A stretch of DNA of 64,000 nt from Bacillota bacterium (GTDB lineage Bacteria > Bacillota > Clostridia > Lachnospirales > Lachnospiraceae). The stretch lies in contig JAEYJO010000052.1 in assembly GCA_023408815.1 (NCBI GenBank), forward strand, positions 62,001 to 126,000. The letters run 5' to 3'. Shown here in pieces: positions 16,937-25,315 of this stretch. Below the pieces are notes generated by a model that worked only from the letters and a program-made list of their open reading frames with translations, was not told where the DNA came from and did no database searches. Position 1 is the stretch's first letter; every line of letters starts with the position of its first letter. Position numbers and translations under genes: made by a program.

Positions 16937-18427
16937 TTACTTAAGCTTTAAGAACTCTTCCACTGTTTTTTGCATCGCTTCTTTATCGCAGATATAGTCG
17001 TGAATTACCGGTGCTGATTTTATTTCCTCAATAGCTTCAGGTACGGCTACATTAGCCAGTACAGAAAGCTCATCCACCAGTTCGAAATCCGACATTCTAT
17101 CGTATTTCTCATCGATTGCATTCATTACACTTCTCGTGAATTTGAAGGGGCTTGCCGTAGAAGCGATGACCGTAGGAGTCTCATCCTTGGTCTCCTCCTT
17201 ATACTTGCCGTATACGCAGGCTGCAACCGCAGTATGCGTATCGATGACATATCCTGTCTCCTCATACAAAGCCTTGATGGTGTCCGCTGTCTCCTGCTCT
17301 GAAGCATAATTTCCGTAGAAGTCTGTAAGAAGTGCTCTCATCGGCTCCGTAATCTCATATTTACCGTCTCCGCTTAAAGCCTTCATAAGCTGCGCAGTCT
17401 TATCCCCGTCACCTTCCGCTATTTTATATATCAACCGCTCCAAATTGCTGGAAATAAGAATATCCATCGAAGGAGAGCTGGTCAAAACAAATTCTCTGTT
17501 TCTATCATATACTCCGGTGCTGAAGAAATCATAAAGCACCTTATTGTCATTAGAAGCGCAAATCAGTTTATCGATAGGAAGTCCCATGTTCTTCGCATAA
17601 AACGCCGCCAGAATATTGCCGAAATTACCGGTAGGAACCACTACGTTGATTTTCTCTCCCTCTGTTATTTTCTCCTCCGCAAGAAGTGCTGCATAAGCAT
17701 ATACGTAATATACGATCTGTGGAACGAGACGGCCGATATTGATCGAGTTGGCTGAAGAAAACTGGTAGCCCTGCCCGTCCATCCTCTTTGCAAGCTCTTT
17801 ATCCGCGAAGATGCGCTTCACTCCGGTCTGGGCATCATCGAAATTCCCGTGAATACCAACTACATATGTATTATCGCCCTTCTGCGTAACCATTTGCTTC
17901 TCCTGAATCGGACTTACACCGTTTTTAGGGTAAAATACGATAATCTTCGTACCTTCCACCCCTGCAAAGCCCGCAAGCGCCGCCTTACCCGTATCGCCCG
18001 AGGTAGCTGTGAGAATGACGATCTCATTTGTTACATTGTTCTTTTTCGCTGCCGTGGTCATTAAATGAGGCAGGATGGACAATGCCATATCCTTAAAAGC
18101 AATGGTAGCTCCATGAAACAGTTCGAGGTAATAAGCTTTATCCGCGCTTACTAACGGAGCGATAGCCTCCGTGTCAAATTTCGAATCGTAAGCACGTCCG
18201 ATGCAGTTTTTCAGCTCTTCCTCCGTAAAATCCGTCAGATACAGCTTCATGACTTCATAGGCTACTTCCTGATAGGTCATGCCTGCCAGTTCCTTGAGGC
18301 TCTTATCAAGTGCCGGAACGTGGTCGGGAACGAATAAGCCTCCATCCTCGGATATACCTTTTAAAATGGCCTCCGATGCCCTTACCCGTATACCGTTATT
18401 TCTCGTACTGTTATATAATACTTCCAT
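16937..18427 (-). CDS. thrC: Threonine synthase
   Basis: This 496-residue pyridoxal-phosphate enzyme converts O-phosphohomoserine to threonine. The PLP lysine is Lys112 in HGATIAFKDMALS, and LTATSGDTGKAAL is the phosphate-binding signature. YNSTRN at the N-terminus and the length are typical of the longer ThrC class. AGAGGTGG precedes the ATG and a well-formed promoter lies 65 bases upstream. No hom, thrB or asd is visible nearby. A small membrane-protein gene follows in the same transcript. Confidence 0.96.
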   Translation of the reverse strand: MEVLYNSTRNNGIRVRASEAILKGISEDGGLFVPDHVPALDKSLKELAGMTYQEVAYEVMKLYLTDFTEEELKNCIGRAYDSKFDTEAIAPLVSADKAYYLELFHGATIAFKDMALSILPHLMTTAAKKNNVTNEIVILTATSGDTGKAALAGFAGVEGTKIIVFYPKNGVSPIQEKQMVTQKGDNTYVVGIHGNFDDAQTGVKRIFADKELAKRMDGQGYQFSSANSINIGRLVPQIVYYVYAYAALLAEEKITEGEKINVVVPTGNFGNILAAFYAKNMGLPIDKLICASNDNKVLYDFFSTGVYDRNREFVLTSSPSMDILISSNLERLIYKIAEGDGDKTAQLMKALSGDGKYEITEPMRALLTDFYGNYASEQETADTIKALYEETGYVIDTHTAVAACVYGKYKEETKDETPTVIASTASPFKFTRSVMNAIDEKYDRMSDFELVDELSVLANVAVPEAIEEIKSAPVIHDYICDKEAMQKTVEEFLKLK

Positions 18428-18491
18428 TGTGCCACCTCTCAGCTCTTTTTATCTTAGAGTCCCTTGCGTGAGACGCTGTTATCGGTTAGTA

Positions 18492-18520
18492 AGTATAACA
18501 TATATTTTATATCCGTGCAA
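18492..18520 (-). promoter_or_regulatory. Sigma-A-type promoter of thrC
   Basis: On the minus strand TTGCAC (18515-18520) and TATACT (18492-18497) are separated by exactly 17 bases. The predicted transcript start near 18485 gives a leader of roughly 60 bases before the thrC ATG. No T-box or other leader RNA was recognised in it. Confidence 0.75.
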
Positions 18521-18527
18521 CGCCATG

Positions 18528-19154
18528 TCATGAGAAAAATTCATGTCCGCCATAAGAAAACAGCAAAGTCAGGCTGTTATCGAACCATTTCATCTTCTCG
18601 GGGTCCGCATATTTTCGCGATGCAAAATAAAGAGCACCCTTCGTTATGTCCTCTCCATACAGTACCTTGTCCACCGCTTCCTTCGTTTCCTCACTGACGG
18701 TCACCTTCTCATACCTTCCGTCCGAAATAGGGGAGAACTGGGCAACTCCGTTCTCTCTCTGGAATACGACCTCCTTCACCGTATCGGGGAATTTATTGCT
18801 TTCCACCCGATTCATTACCACTCCGGCAACCAGCATCTTGCCTGTAATATCCTCTCCTCCCGCTTCCGCTTCCACGATTTTTAAAAGTACCTCATAATCT
18901 TCATTGGACAGCGTGTATTTCGCTTTTTTCTCAATGACATTGTAGTCTACTACCCTCTGTCCTGACGACGCTCGTGTTACCAATCGGATAAATGTGGCCG
19001 CGTCCAGACGCGCCTGATCTTCCATAAAACGGATTTGAAACGCCGGGGTCGCAGCAATTCTGTTAATCTGCAGCTCTTTCACATTAAACCACGTGACGGC
19101 GAGGATCACATTACATAGCAACAATATGGTCATATTCTTTTTGTACGTCTTCAT
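18528..19154 (-). CDS. SleB/CwlJ-like cell wall hydrolase (Hydrolase_2 family)
   Basis: This 208-residue protein has an N-terminal hydrophobic signal or anchor (MTILLLCNVILAVTWFNV), a spacer and a C-terminal Hydrolase_2 domain. EVLLKIVEAEAGGEDITGKMLVAGVVMNRV includes the catalytic Glu, and the domain ends ALYFASRKYADPEKMKWF. SleB/CwlJ proteins are lytic transglycosylases acting on spore cortex, but clostridia also have vegetative relatives. The acting site should be outside the membrane. It is transcribed toward thrC and separated from it by the thrC promoter. Whether it works on spore cortex or on vegetative wall is open. Confidence 0.87.
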   Translation of the reverse strand: MKTYKKNMTILLLCNVILAVTWFNVKELQINRIAATPAFQIRFMEDQARLDAATFIRLVTRASSGQRVVDYNVIEKKAKYTLSNEDYEVLLKIVEAEAGGEDITGKMLVAGVVMNRVESNKFPDTVKEVVFQRENGVAQFSPISDGRYEKVTVSEETKEAVDKVLYGEDITKGALYFASRKYADPEKMKWFDNSLTLLFSYGGHEFFS

Positions 19155-19281
19155 AATTTTAAAGTCCTCTTTTTATTTTCATGAATCTTCAGTTGTCAGG
19201 ATTCACGACCTTTATTTTTGTCACACAAATGTAACAGTTCTTTAATATTTTATACAAAGAGTGCTGAAAATATTTCTAAAT

Positions 19282-19310
19282 TTGTATTCTTTTTTCTAAA
19301 ATGTTATACT
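19282..19310 (+). promoter_or_regulatory. Sigma-A-type promoter of the AP2-like gene
   Basis: TTGTAT (19282-19287) and TATACT (19305-19310) are separated by 17 bases. Transcription would start near 19317, only six bases before an ATG at 19323. That argues for the second in-frame ATG at 19374, which has GAGGG five bases upstream. Confidence 0.7.
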
Positions 19311-19373
19311 TAGGATAAAATAATGACAAAATTTGAGAAAATAGTACTTTTTTTCTATAAATCGAGGGATGCC

Positions 19374-20177
19374 ATGGATAAAAAACTGCCCGGTGTATAT
19401 GCCGCAAAGAAAAAAAATAACTCCACATATTACCGTGCTTCTATCACTTTTAGAGAAAAGCATATAAGCCTTGGAAGCTATGACCTCGAAGAAACAGCCC
19501 ACCTCGCCTATAAGGAGGCGCAACTGCTCATCAAATCCGACTCCATAACCGTGGAGGATTACTCTCCGGATTCCCTTTTAGCTTTCGGGAAATGGGTCAG
19601 TCTGCTGAATTTCCGGGATAACGGACTTTATTTTGCCACACCTATCTACATGCGGAAGAAATATTTTTTATACTATTATTCTCTCGCCTACATACTTAAA
19701 TTCGATATTGACGATTTATTCTACTATTCCTCTCGCAAAATTATGCGGAGAGGACGCCATCTTTTCGTTGCCGACTACGGGATGCAGGTCAATATCCTCA
19801 ACCGTTACGGTATAAAAAATTACGCGGTGGCCGACAAGGATTACCGGTTTATCAATGGGGATCCTACTGATTTCCGTTATGAAAATATTGAAATTCTCAA
19901 CCGCTTTCATGGAATCAGCCATATTCCCTCTGCGAAAGGCATGAGATACAAGGTGCGCATCCATGTGAAGGGTAATTATGTGGTGGGCATCTATCATACG
20001 GAGGAGGAAGCCGCTATCGCCTATAATAAAGCGGTGGACGTATTAAAAAGAAACGGCATAGACCGCAATTATTCCCCTAACTACATCGAAGGGCTTTCTC
20101 CTGCTGTCTATGCCGATATATATTCAAAACTTAAAATTTCCCCAAAACTGAATGAGCTTTTCTTAAAAGACTCATAA
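19374..20177 (+). CDS. Free-standing protein with two AP2-like domains and a degenerate HNH-like core
   Basis: This 267-residue protein of unknown function has an AP2-like unit at residues 6-55 (GVYAAKKKNNSTYYRASI ... HISLGSYDLEETAHLAY) and a second at 186-226 (KGMRYKVRIHVKGNYVVGIY, EEEAAIAYNKA). Each is followed by a YSP motif. Between them, residues 155-177 (FINGDPTDFRYENIEIL) resemble the HNH core of AP2-HNH homing endonucleases, but the expected catalytic histidines are absent. It is therefore probably a DNA-binding protein derived from a mobile endonuclease, not an active nuclease. It is basic and rich in Tyr. It ends two bases from the convergent muramidase stop. The start at 19374 is preferred over 19323 because of GAGGG and promoter position. 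Confidence 0.8.
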   Translation: MDKKLPGVYAAKKKNNSTYYRASITFREKHISLGSYDLEETAHLAYKEAQLLIKSDSITVEDYSPDSLLAFGKWVSLLNFRDNGLYFATPIYMRKKYFLYYYSLAYILKFDIDDLFYYSSRKIMRRGRHLFVADYGMQVNILNRYGIKNYAVADKDYRFINGDPTDFRYENIEILNRFHGISHIPSAKGMRYKVRIHVKGNYVVGIYHTEEEAAIAYNKAVDVLKRNGIDRNYSPNYIEGLSPAVYADIYSKLKISPKLNELFLKDS

Positions 20178-20179
20178 TC

Positions 20180-21421
20180 TTATTTCTCAGAATAATCAAT
20201 AAAACTAATATTCAAATCAATATCACCTGTTATTCCGCTCACCTTGCCTTCCAGGGTATATTGCCACATCTGGAACTGATACGGATAATCCGGCACGTCC
20301 TCCTGCTGAGACAACCAAATGTCATAGCCGGTCAGTTTTGTCAAATCAACCTGTTTGATCAACCATTCCTTAGTCCCATAAACCATCGGTTTATAGCCTG
20401 CATTTTTTACAGTGTCCAAAAATGCCTTAGCTATAGTAGTCTTCTGGTCTCTGGACAACGCTTCTATCCTCGCGGTATCATTCTTCACATATTCCATATC
20501 GAAGGCGATAGGGTAGGTTATCTTATAATTGCTCAGATTCTGCAAATTCTGTATGACGAAATTAGCCTCTTCTATCGCCTCGTCCGACGTAATGGCCTGC
20601 GAGAAAAAATAAATACCAATGTCAAGCCCTGCTTCCGAAGCCTTCGCAATATTATCCGCGAATTTCTCATCCAATACAATCTGGCCGCTGCCATAGCCCC
20701 TGGCTCCCAGGCGTATCATAACAAAATCGATTCCCGCCCCCTTTAGGCTGGCGAAATCTATCTCCTCGTTATATTTGGACACATCCGCTCCCAGATAGGA
20801 AACACTCTTTCCTTCCTGATAATAAGCCATCTTGTCAGATTTCATTGTAAGATTAGTAAAATCGTAAATATTCTTCTCCAGATATGGATTGATCAACACC
20901 CATTCCTCTGAACCGTCGGCATATGTAATCAAGGTATGCTTTCCATCGTTTTCAGGCATTTCCTGCTGCTCCCTGTCATATTGGGAATACTTATCGCCTT
21001 CTGTCTGCGCGTCCCCTGAATCCTTCGTTTCAGACGTCTCGTGCTCCGAGCCGCTTACGGATTTCGGCTCATCGTTCGGATACATATCCCAAAAATCCAA
21101 GTCCGAGGCAGTGAGCTTATTCTCCTCATACAACCTCTCAATATTCTTCATCCTGCTGGCACTGCCGTTCACCACAAGATCCTGCTCCCCCTCGGAAGCG
21201 ACCGGCGCACTGTCCCCCGTTACACTCGCATCCCCGTGTTCCACCGCCATAACAGTTGTATTCTGTGCTTTCTCTGCCCTAAGCTTCGCTGAAGATGTCT
21301 GCTCCTGCTTCGCAAAAAACACTACTCCAAGAATCAATAGAGCACTTAGGCTGACGCCTATCACCACGTATTTCGCAGAAAGCTTCGCCCCTATATCGTC
21401 ATTTTCTCCCGGTAATCTCAT
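20180..21421 (-). CDS. Membrane-anchored GH25 lysozyme (N-acetylmuramidase)
   Basis: This 413-residue protein has a short cytoplasmic N-terminus, one transmembrane helix (YVVIGVSLSALLILGVVFF), a long Ser/Glu-rich extracellular linker, and a C-terminal GH25 domain from about residue 215. GADVSKYNEEIDFASLKGAGIDFVMIR carries the first catalytic Asp, and PIAFDMEYV carries the Asp-x-Glu pair. It cleaves MurNAc-GlcNAc bonds of peptidoglycan at the outer face of the membrane. The ATG at 21421 is chosen because the anchor follows at once; the frame extends to a TTG at 21511 without a better ribosome site. Cell-wall remodelling is the likely role; phage origin is unlikely given the anchor and context. 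Confidence 0.87.
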   Translation of the reverse strand: MRLPGENDDIGAKLSAKYVVIGVSLSALLILGVVFFAKQEQTSSAKLRAEKAQNTTVMAVEHGDASVTGDSAPVASEGEQDLVVNGSASRMKNIERLYEENKLTASDLDFWDMYPNDEPKSVSGSEHETSETKDSGDAQTEGDKYSQYDREQQEMPENDGKHTLITYADGSEEWVLINPYLEKNIYDFTNLTMKSDKMAYYQEGKSVSYLGADVSKYNEEIDFASLKGAGIDFVMIRLGARGYGSGQIVLDEKFADNIAKASEAGLDIGIYFFSQAITSDEAIEEANFVIQNLQNLSNYKITYPIAFDMEYVKNDTARIEALSRDQKTTIAKAFLDTVKNAGYKPMVYGTKEWLIKQVDLTKLTGYDIWLSQQEDVPDYPYQFQMWQYTLEGKVSGITGDIDLNISFIDYSEK

Positions 21422-21565
21422 CGCTTCACTTCTTTTCCATGATTTTATATCATTGATATCTTCCGTTATTCGCTTCACTAACAATTTAACATGAAATCGG
21501 GCTGTGCGCAAGTCTCTGCACGTTTCCCATATCCCATCGTGTGTGAACTTGTCGATTGATGAAAC

Positions 21566-22366
21566 TTATGCCCTCTTCAAAATAGTCTTTTTCGGACACT
21601 TCTCCATGCAGATGCCGCATTCGGTACACTTTTCGTAATCGATGGCAGCATTAAAGTCTATAACGTCCACCGCCTCCGAAGGGCAGTTTTTCTTACAAAG
21701 CTGGCAGCCGATACACCCCACCGTACAGTTTCTGGCGGTCTCCTTCCCCTTGTCCTCGGAATTGCAGGCCACTACATATTTGGCATCGTAGGGTATCAGC
21801 TCGATCAAAGACTTCGGACATACCTCCACGCATTTCCCGCAGGCCTTACATGCCACCTTGTCCACTACTGCCACTCCTTTCACTACGTGAATTGCGTCGA
21901 AAGGGCAGGCCGTAACGCAGCTTCCGCCGCCGAGACAGCCATAGTTACACGACTTAGGACCGCCGTTTGGTACGAAGGCCAGCATTCGGCAATCCTGCAC
22001 TCCGAAATATTCATAATCCACCGCAGTTTTATCGAGATCGCCCTGACATTTCACGAAGGCTGTCCTCTTTACCGTCTCCTGCACTTCCACTCCCATGATT
22101 CCGGCGATGACCTTGCCTGCCGCCTCTCCGCCTACCGGACATGCGCCCACTGCTGCTTCTCCCCTGACAATAGCCGAAGCCAGACCGGAGCAGCCGGGAA
22201 AGCCGCAGCCTCCACAGTTATTTCCGGGCAGTGCCGCCAGCACCGCCTCTTCTCTTTCATCCACATTTACCCTGAACTTGATCGCCGCGATGCCCAGAAA
22301 CAGACCGGTAAAAAGTCCGATTCCTCCCACGATCGCCATGGCAATTACAACACCGACTGTACTCAT
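21566..22366 (-). CDS. rnfB: Rnf complex subunit B, multi-cluster ferredoxin
   Basis: This 266-residue electron-input subunit has an N-terminal membrane helix (VIAMAIVGGIGLFTGLFLG), a Fe-S domain with NNCGGCGFPGC, then several 4Fe-4S motifs (CNYGCLGGGSCVTACP, CKACGKCVEVCP, CIGCQLCKKNCP, CTECGICMEKCP). RnfB takes electrons from reduced ferredoxin at the cytoplasmic face. It is the last of the six rnf genes in the order CDGEAB typical of acetogens and other clostridia. GTAGGAGG precedes the ATG. It lies 12 bases after rnfA. Confidence 0.96.
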   Translation of the reverse strand: MSTVGVVIAMAIVGGIGLFTGLFLGIAAIKFRVNVDEREEAVLAALPGNNCGGCGFPGCSGLASAIVRGEAAVGACPVGGEAAGKVIAGIMGVEVQETVKRTAFVKCQGDLDKTAVDYEYFGVQDCRMLAFVPNGGPKSCNYGCLGGGSCVTACPFDAIHVVKGVAVVDKVACKACGKCVEVCPKSLIELIPYDAKYVVACNSEDKGKETARNCTVGCIGCQLCKKNCPSEAVDVIDFNAAIDYEKCTECGICMEKCPKKTILKRA

Positions 22367-22378
22367 TTTGAATACCTC

Positions 22379-22972
22379 CTACAACAAGCCTGAAAATCCA
22401 CAGAAAGCAATTGCCATAAGCCCCGCCGTTACGAGCACAATAGGCATCCCTTTAAAGGATTCCGGTATATCATTATATTCCATCTTCTCGCGTATGCCCG
22501 CCAGTATCAGAATTGCAATCGTAAATCCTACCGAGGTTGCAAAGCCATTGACAATACCGGTAACGATATCGTATTTCTTCTGAACGTTCACGAGGGCGAT
22601 ACCAAGCACCGCACAATTTGTCGTAATCAGCGGCAAATATACACCAAGTGACTGGTAAAGGGAAGGTATGAATTTCTTAAGGAACATCTCCACAAACTGA
22701 ACCAGCGCCGCTATAACAAGAATAAATACGATGGTCTGCAGATATGTAATATTAAGCGCCTGAAGGACATACTTATAAATCATTCCCGATACTGCAGAGG
22801 CCAGCGTTATGACGAAAATAACCGATATTCCCATTCCCGCGGCCGTATCCGTCTTCTTTGAAACTCCTAAAAACGGGCACAGGCCCAGAAACTGGCTAAG
22901 GACGACATTGCTCACAAGGGAAGAACCCACCAGAATAATAAGTAACTCCTTGATATTTATATCAATAATCAT
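22379..22972 (-). CDS. rnfA: Rnf complex subunit A
   Basis: This 197-residue integral membrane subunit has about six helices. NIKELLIILVGSSLVSNVVLSQFLG and LGLCPFLGVSK are family hallmarks; the Cys in the latter is one of the residues that ligate the membrane Fe-S centre shared with RnfE. The ATG at 22972 has AAAGGAGG eight bases upstream and overlaps the rnfE stop by 11 bases; a longer frame to 23002 has no such site. It carries electrons across the membrane as part of the ion-pumping Rnf complex. Confidence 0.95.
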   Translation of the reverse strand: MIIDINIKELLIILVGSSLVSNVVLSQFLGLCPFLGVSKKTDTAAGMGISVIFVITLASAVSGMIYKYVLQALNITYLQTIVFILVIAALVQFVEMFLKKFIPSLYQSLGVYLPLITTNCAVLGIALVNVQKKYDIVTGIVNGFATSVGFTIAILILAGIREKMEYNDIPESFKGMPIVLVTAGLMAIAFCGFSGLL

Positions 22973-23747
22973 TCGCTTCGTCCTCCTTTCCAGCGATATC
23001 ATCCGTTATTTCTGTAATTTCTATCTCTTTTATCTTTTCCTTTTCAGCATGCTTACCGGTATCATAAAACCGGTGACCGCAGCCCGTATCAGAACAATTC
23101 ATGCAATCTTCGCTGCAGCCCGACTGGATTTTAGAAACATCTCTGCCCTTCCTCGTACCTTTTATCTTAATCTTATTCTGAATAGCCGTAAGGGCCGCAA
23201 GAACAAAGAACGCTCCAGGTGCCATGATGAAAATAGTGCATGGTATATAGGCCTCCGGCATGATATGATATCCGAACAATTCCCCTGCTCCTATGATCTC
23301 TCTCACCGCACCGATACAAGTGAGAGCAAAGGAAAAGCCCAGTCCCATTCCCACACCATCGAAAAAAGACGGGATAACAGAGTTTTTCGAGGCGTAAGCC
23401 TCAGCCCTTCCTAAAATAATGCAGTTAACCACAATGAGCGGTATGTATATTCCGAGCGCATTGTATAAAGACGGAAGGAATCCCTCCAAAAGAAGCTCCA
23501 TCATCGTGACGAAGGAAGCGATTACAACAATAAAGGCAGGAATCCTCACCTTATCCGGGATAATGTTCCTAAGCAGCGAGATAAACATATTACTGAGCGC
23601 CAGCACCACCATCGTGGTCAGTCCCATGCCCAGACCGTTTACCGCCGAAGTCGTTACCGCCAGGGTAGGACACATTCCCAGCATCAGCACGAAGGTTGGA
23701 TTTTCTTTTACAAGCCCGTTTATAAGCCTTTCATTTACACTATTCAT
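22962..23747 (-). CDS. rnfE: Rnf complex subunit E with cysteine-rich C-terminal tail
   Basis: This 261-residue membrane subunit is homologous to RnfA (NPTFVLMLGMCPTLAVTTSA, IIVVNCIILGRAEAYAS). After the last helix it has a roughly 50-residue cytoplasmic extension with C-x3-C-x2-C-x4-C-x-H (Cys211, 215, 218, 223, His225) and a very acidic end. The tail is not part of the basic RnfE fold and could bind a metal or Fe-S centre. The ATG at 23747 has GGAGG upstream; it overlaps rnfG by eight bases. Confidence 0.94.
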   Translation of the reverse strand: MNSVNERLINGLVKENPTFVLMLGMCPTLAVTTSAVNGLGMGLTTMVVLALSNMFISLLRNIIPDKVRIPAFIVVIASFVTMMELLLEGFLPSLYNALGIYIPLIVVNCIILGRAEAYASKNSVIPSFFDGVGMGLGFSFALTCIGAVREIIGAGELFGYHIMPEAYIPCTIFIMAPGAFFVLAALTAIQNKIKIKGTRKGRDVSKIQSGCSEDCMNCSDTGCGHRFYDTGKHAEKEKIKEIEITEITDDIAGKEDEANDY

Positions 23748-24384
23748 TGCCGCTTCCTCCTTCCATGATGTTCGTATTAAGAACCGTACGGAAATAATAA
23801 AGTCCGGCATTTACACCATTTGTAACCGCGTTGGTCGTAATCGTGGCTCCGCTGATCACATCGATCTGGTTATCTCTCTGCGCACCCGATTTCGTATATT
23901 CGAAGACCTCCACCTGCTTATCCGCAAATTGGGGCTTCAGCACTTCCTCCGCACGCATACCGAGTCCGGCAGTCTCCGCTATTGACAAGATGGAGATTCC
24001 ATTCAGGGTACCGTCCTTTCCTATGCCCAGCATGAACTGGATATCCCCGCTGTAGCCTTCGTGGTCGGTTACTGTAATGACATAACCTAATATATTGTTA
24101 TCGGCATCCAACGCCTTCATAACCTCATCGATATCCACGCCTTCAAAGCCGAGCTCGCTCTTTTGAAGTACCCATTCATTCTCTGCCTGTGCTGTCTGGA
24201 CGATTTCGAAGCTTTCCGCCTCGGAAAAGACCTCTTTGCAGGCCTCTTGTTTCACCTTTGCCTTCTGCGCAGCAATAGGCTCTTTCGTCACCTGATACAC
24301 CAAGCCCAGAATAAGTCCTGCCGCCAGCGTAATGACGAAGAGTATAAGAGCGTCCTTCAGCATTTCTTTTATATGATCATTCAT
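23740..24384 (-). CDS. rnfG: Rnf complex subunit G, covalent FMN protein
   Basis: This 214-residue subunit has one N-terminal membrane helix (ALILFVITLAAGLILGLVY) and an FMN_bind domain. The flavinylation motif SGATITTNAV near residues 178-187 supplies the Thr that carries FMN by a phosphoester bond. The flavin domain faces outside. AAAGGAGGG precedes the ATG, which overlaps rnfD by eight bases. An ApbE-type flavin transferase would be needed; none is seen in the window. Confidence 0.95.
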   Translation of the reverse strand: MNDHIKEMLKDALILFVITLAAGLILGLVYQVTKEPIAAQKAKVKQEACKEVFSEAESFEIVQTAQAENEWVLQKSELGFEGVDIDEVMKALDADNNILGYVITVTDHEGYSGDIQFMLGIGKDGTLNGISILSIAETAGLGMRAEEVLKPQFADKQVEVFEYTKSGAQRDNQIDVISGATITTNAVTNGVNAGLYYFRTVLNTNIMEGGSGNE

Positions 24385-25315
24385 GCTCTTTCCCTCCTTT
24401 TGTACCGAACGCCTTAGGGAAGGTCATTTTTTCAATAAGCGGAACGAGGAGGTTACCTATAATAATTGCATAGGAAACACCCTCCGCCGACGGTCCGAAC
24501 AAACGGAAGATGCCGGTGAGAATTCCCAGAATAATTCCATAAACATACTGCCCCTTCTTGGTAATCGGCCGGGTCACATAGTCCGTCGCCATGAAGAATG
24601 CTCCCAGCATCAAGCCGCCTCCTGCAAGCTGTGCGCTGATATATGCCGGATCTGCTCCATGACTGCCGAATAGGCATAGAAATATCACGAAGCTTATAAT
24701 ATAACTGCCGGGCACCCTCAGATCGATAACGCCTAACAGAATTAAGAAGCAGGCACCCGCCACAATAGCTATCATAGAGGTTTCTCCGATGGTTCCTGCC
24801 GTGCTGCCGATAATCATATCCAGAATATTTACGGTTTCCCCGCTTCTTATCAGGGCGAGCGGGGTAGCTCCGCTGTAAGCGTCCACCTCGAAGTTGTTCA
24901 TGATGGGGGTAAAGGATATGAGCAAAAAGCATCTCGCCGCCAGCGCCGGGTTCATGAAGTTCTGCCCCAAGCCGCCAAACAGCATCTTTACCACCAAAAT
25001 AGCGAATACTCCGCCAATCACGCCGATCCACCAAGGAGCGGATGAGGGCAGGTTAAGCGCAAGCAAAAGTCCGGTAACCACAGCGGAGTAGTCGCCTATC
25101 GTCACCGGTTTCTTCATCAGCTTTTGGTATGTATACTCCGTAAGAACGGTAGACGCCACCGTTACCCCTATTAAAATCAGCGCATCTATTCCGAAATTAT
25201 AGATACCGAAGCCCGCGGCAGGAAGCAGCGCGATGACTACAGCGAGCATAATGCTGCTCGTGGTTACCTTGGACCTCACATGGGGATTGGAGGAAACCTT
25301 CATCAAATCACTCAC
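24377..25315 (-). CDS. rnfD: Rnf complex subunit D
   Basis: This 312-residue, polytopic NqrB/RnfD family protein is proposed to form the ion channel. It contains the FMN-attachment motif SGATPLALI and conserved stretches such as GDYSAVVTGLLLALNLP and FFMATDYVTRPIT. The start is a GTG at 25315 with GGAGG eight bases upstream; it overlaps the rnfC stop. Whether the complex pumps sodium or protons cannot be told from this sequence by eye. Confidence 0.95.
   Translation of the reverse strand: MSDLMKVSSNPHVRSKVTTSSIMLAVVIALLPAAGFGIYNFGIDALILIGVTVASTVLTEYTYQKLMKKPVTIGDYSAVVTGLLLALNLPSSAPWWIGVIGGVFAILVVKMLFGGLGQNFMNPALAARCFLLISFTPIMNNFEVDAYSGATPLALIRSGETVNILDMIIGSTAGTIGETSMIAIVAGACFLILLGVIDLRVPGSYIISFVIFLCLFGSHGADPAYISAQLAGGGLMLGAFFMATDYVTRPITKKGQYVYGIILGILTGIFRLFGPSAEGVSYAIIIGNLLVPLIEKMTFPKAFGTKGGKEHE

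Noticed and set aside
18428..18491. T-box or other amino-acid riboswitch in front of thrC
   Set aside because: The leader is only about 60 bases and has no specifier or antiterminator-like structure.
20889..21494. 201-codon plus-strand frame rich in Ser and Phe
   Set aside because: Antisense to the GH25 muramidase linker; the Ser/Phe bias mirrors Glu/Lys/Gly codons of the real gene.
22095..22583. Plus-strand frame rich in Pro and Ala over rnfB/rnfA
   Set aside because: Antisense to two certain rnf genes, with no start signal.
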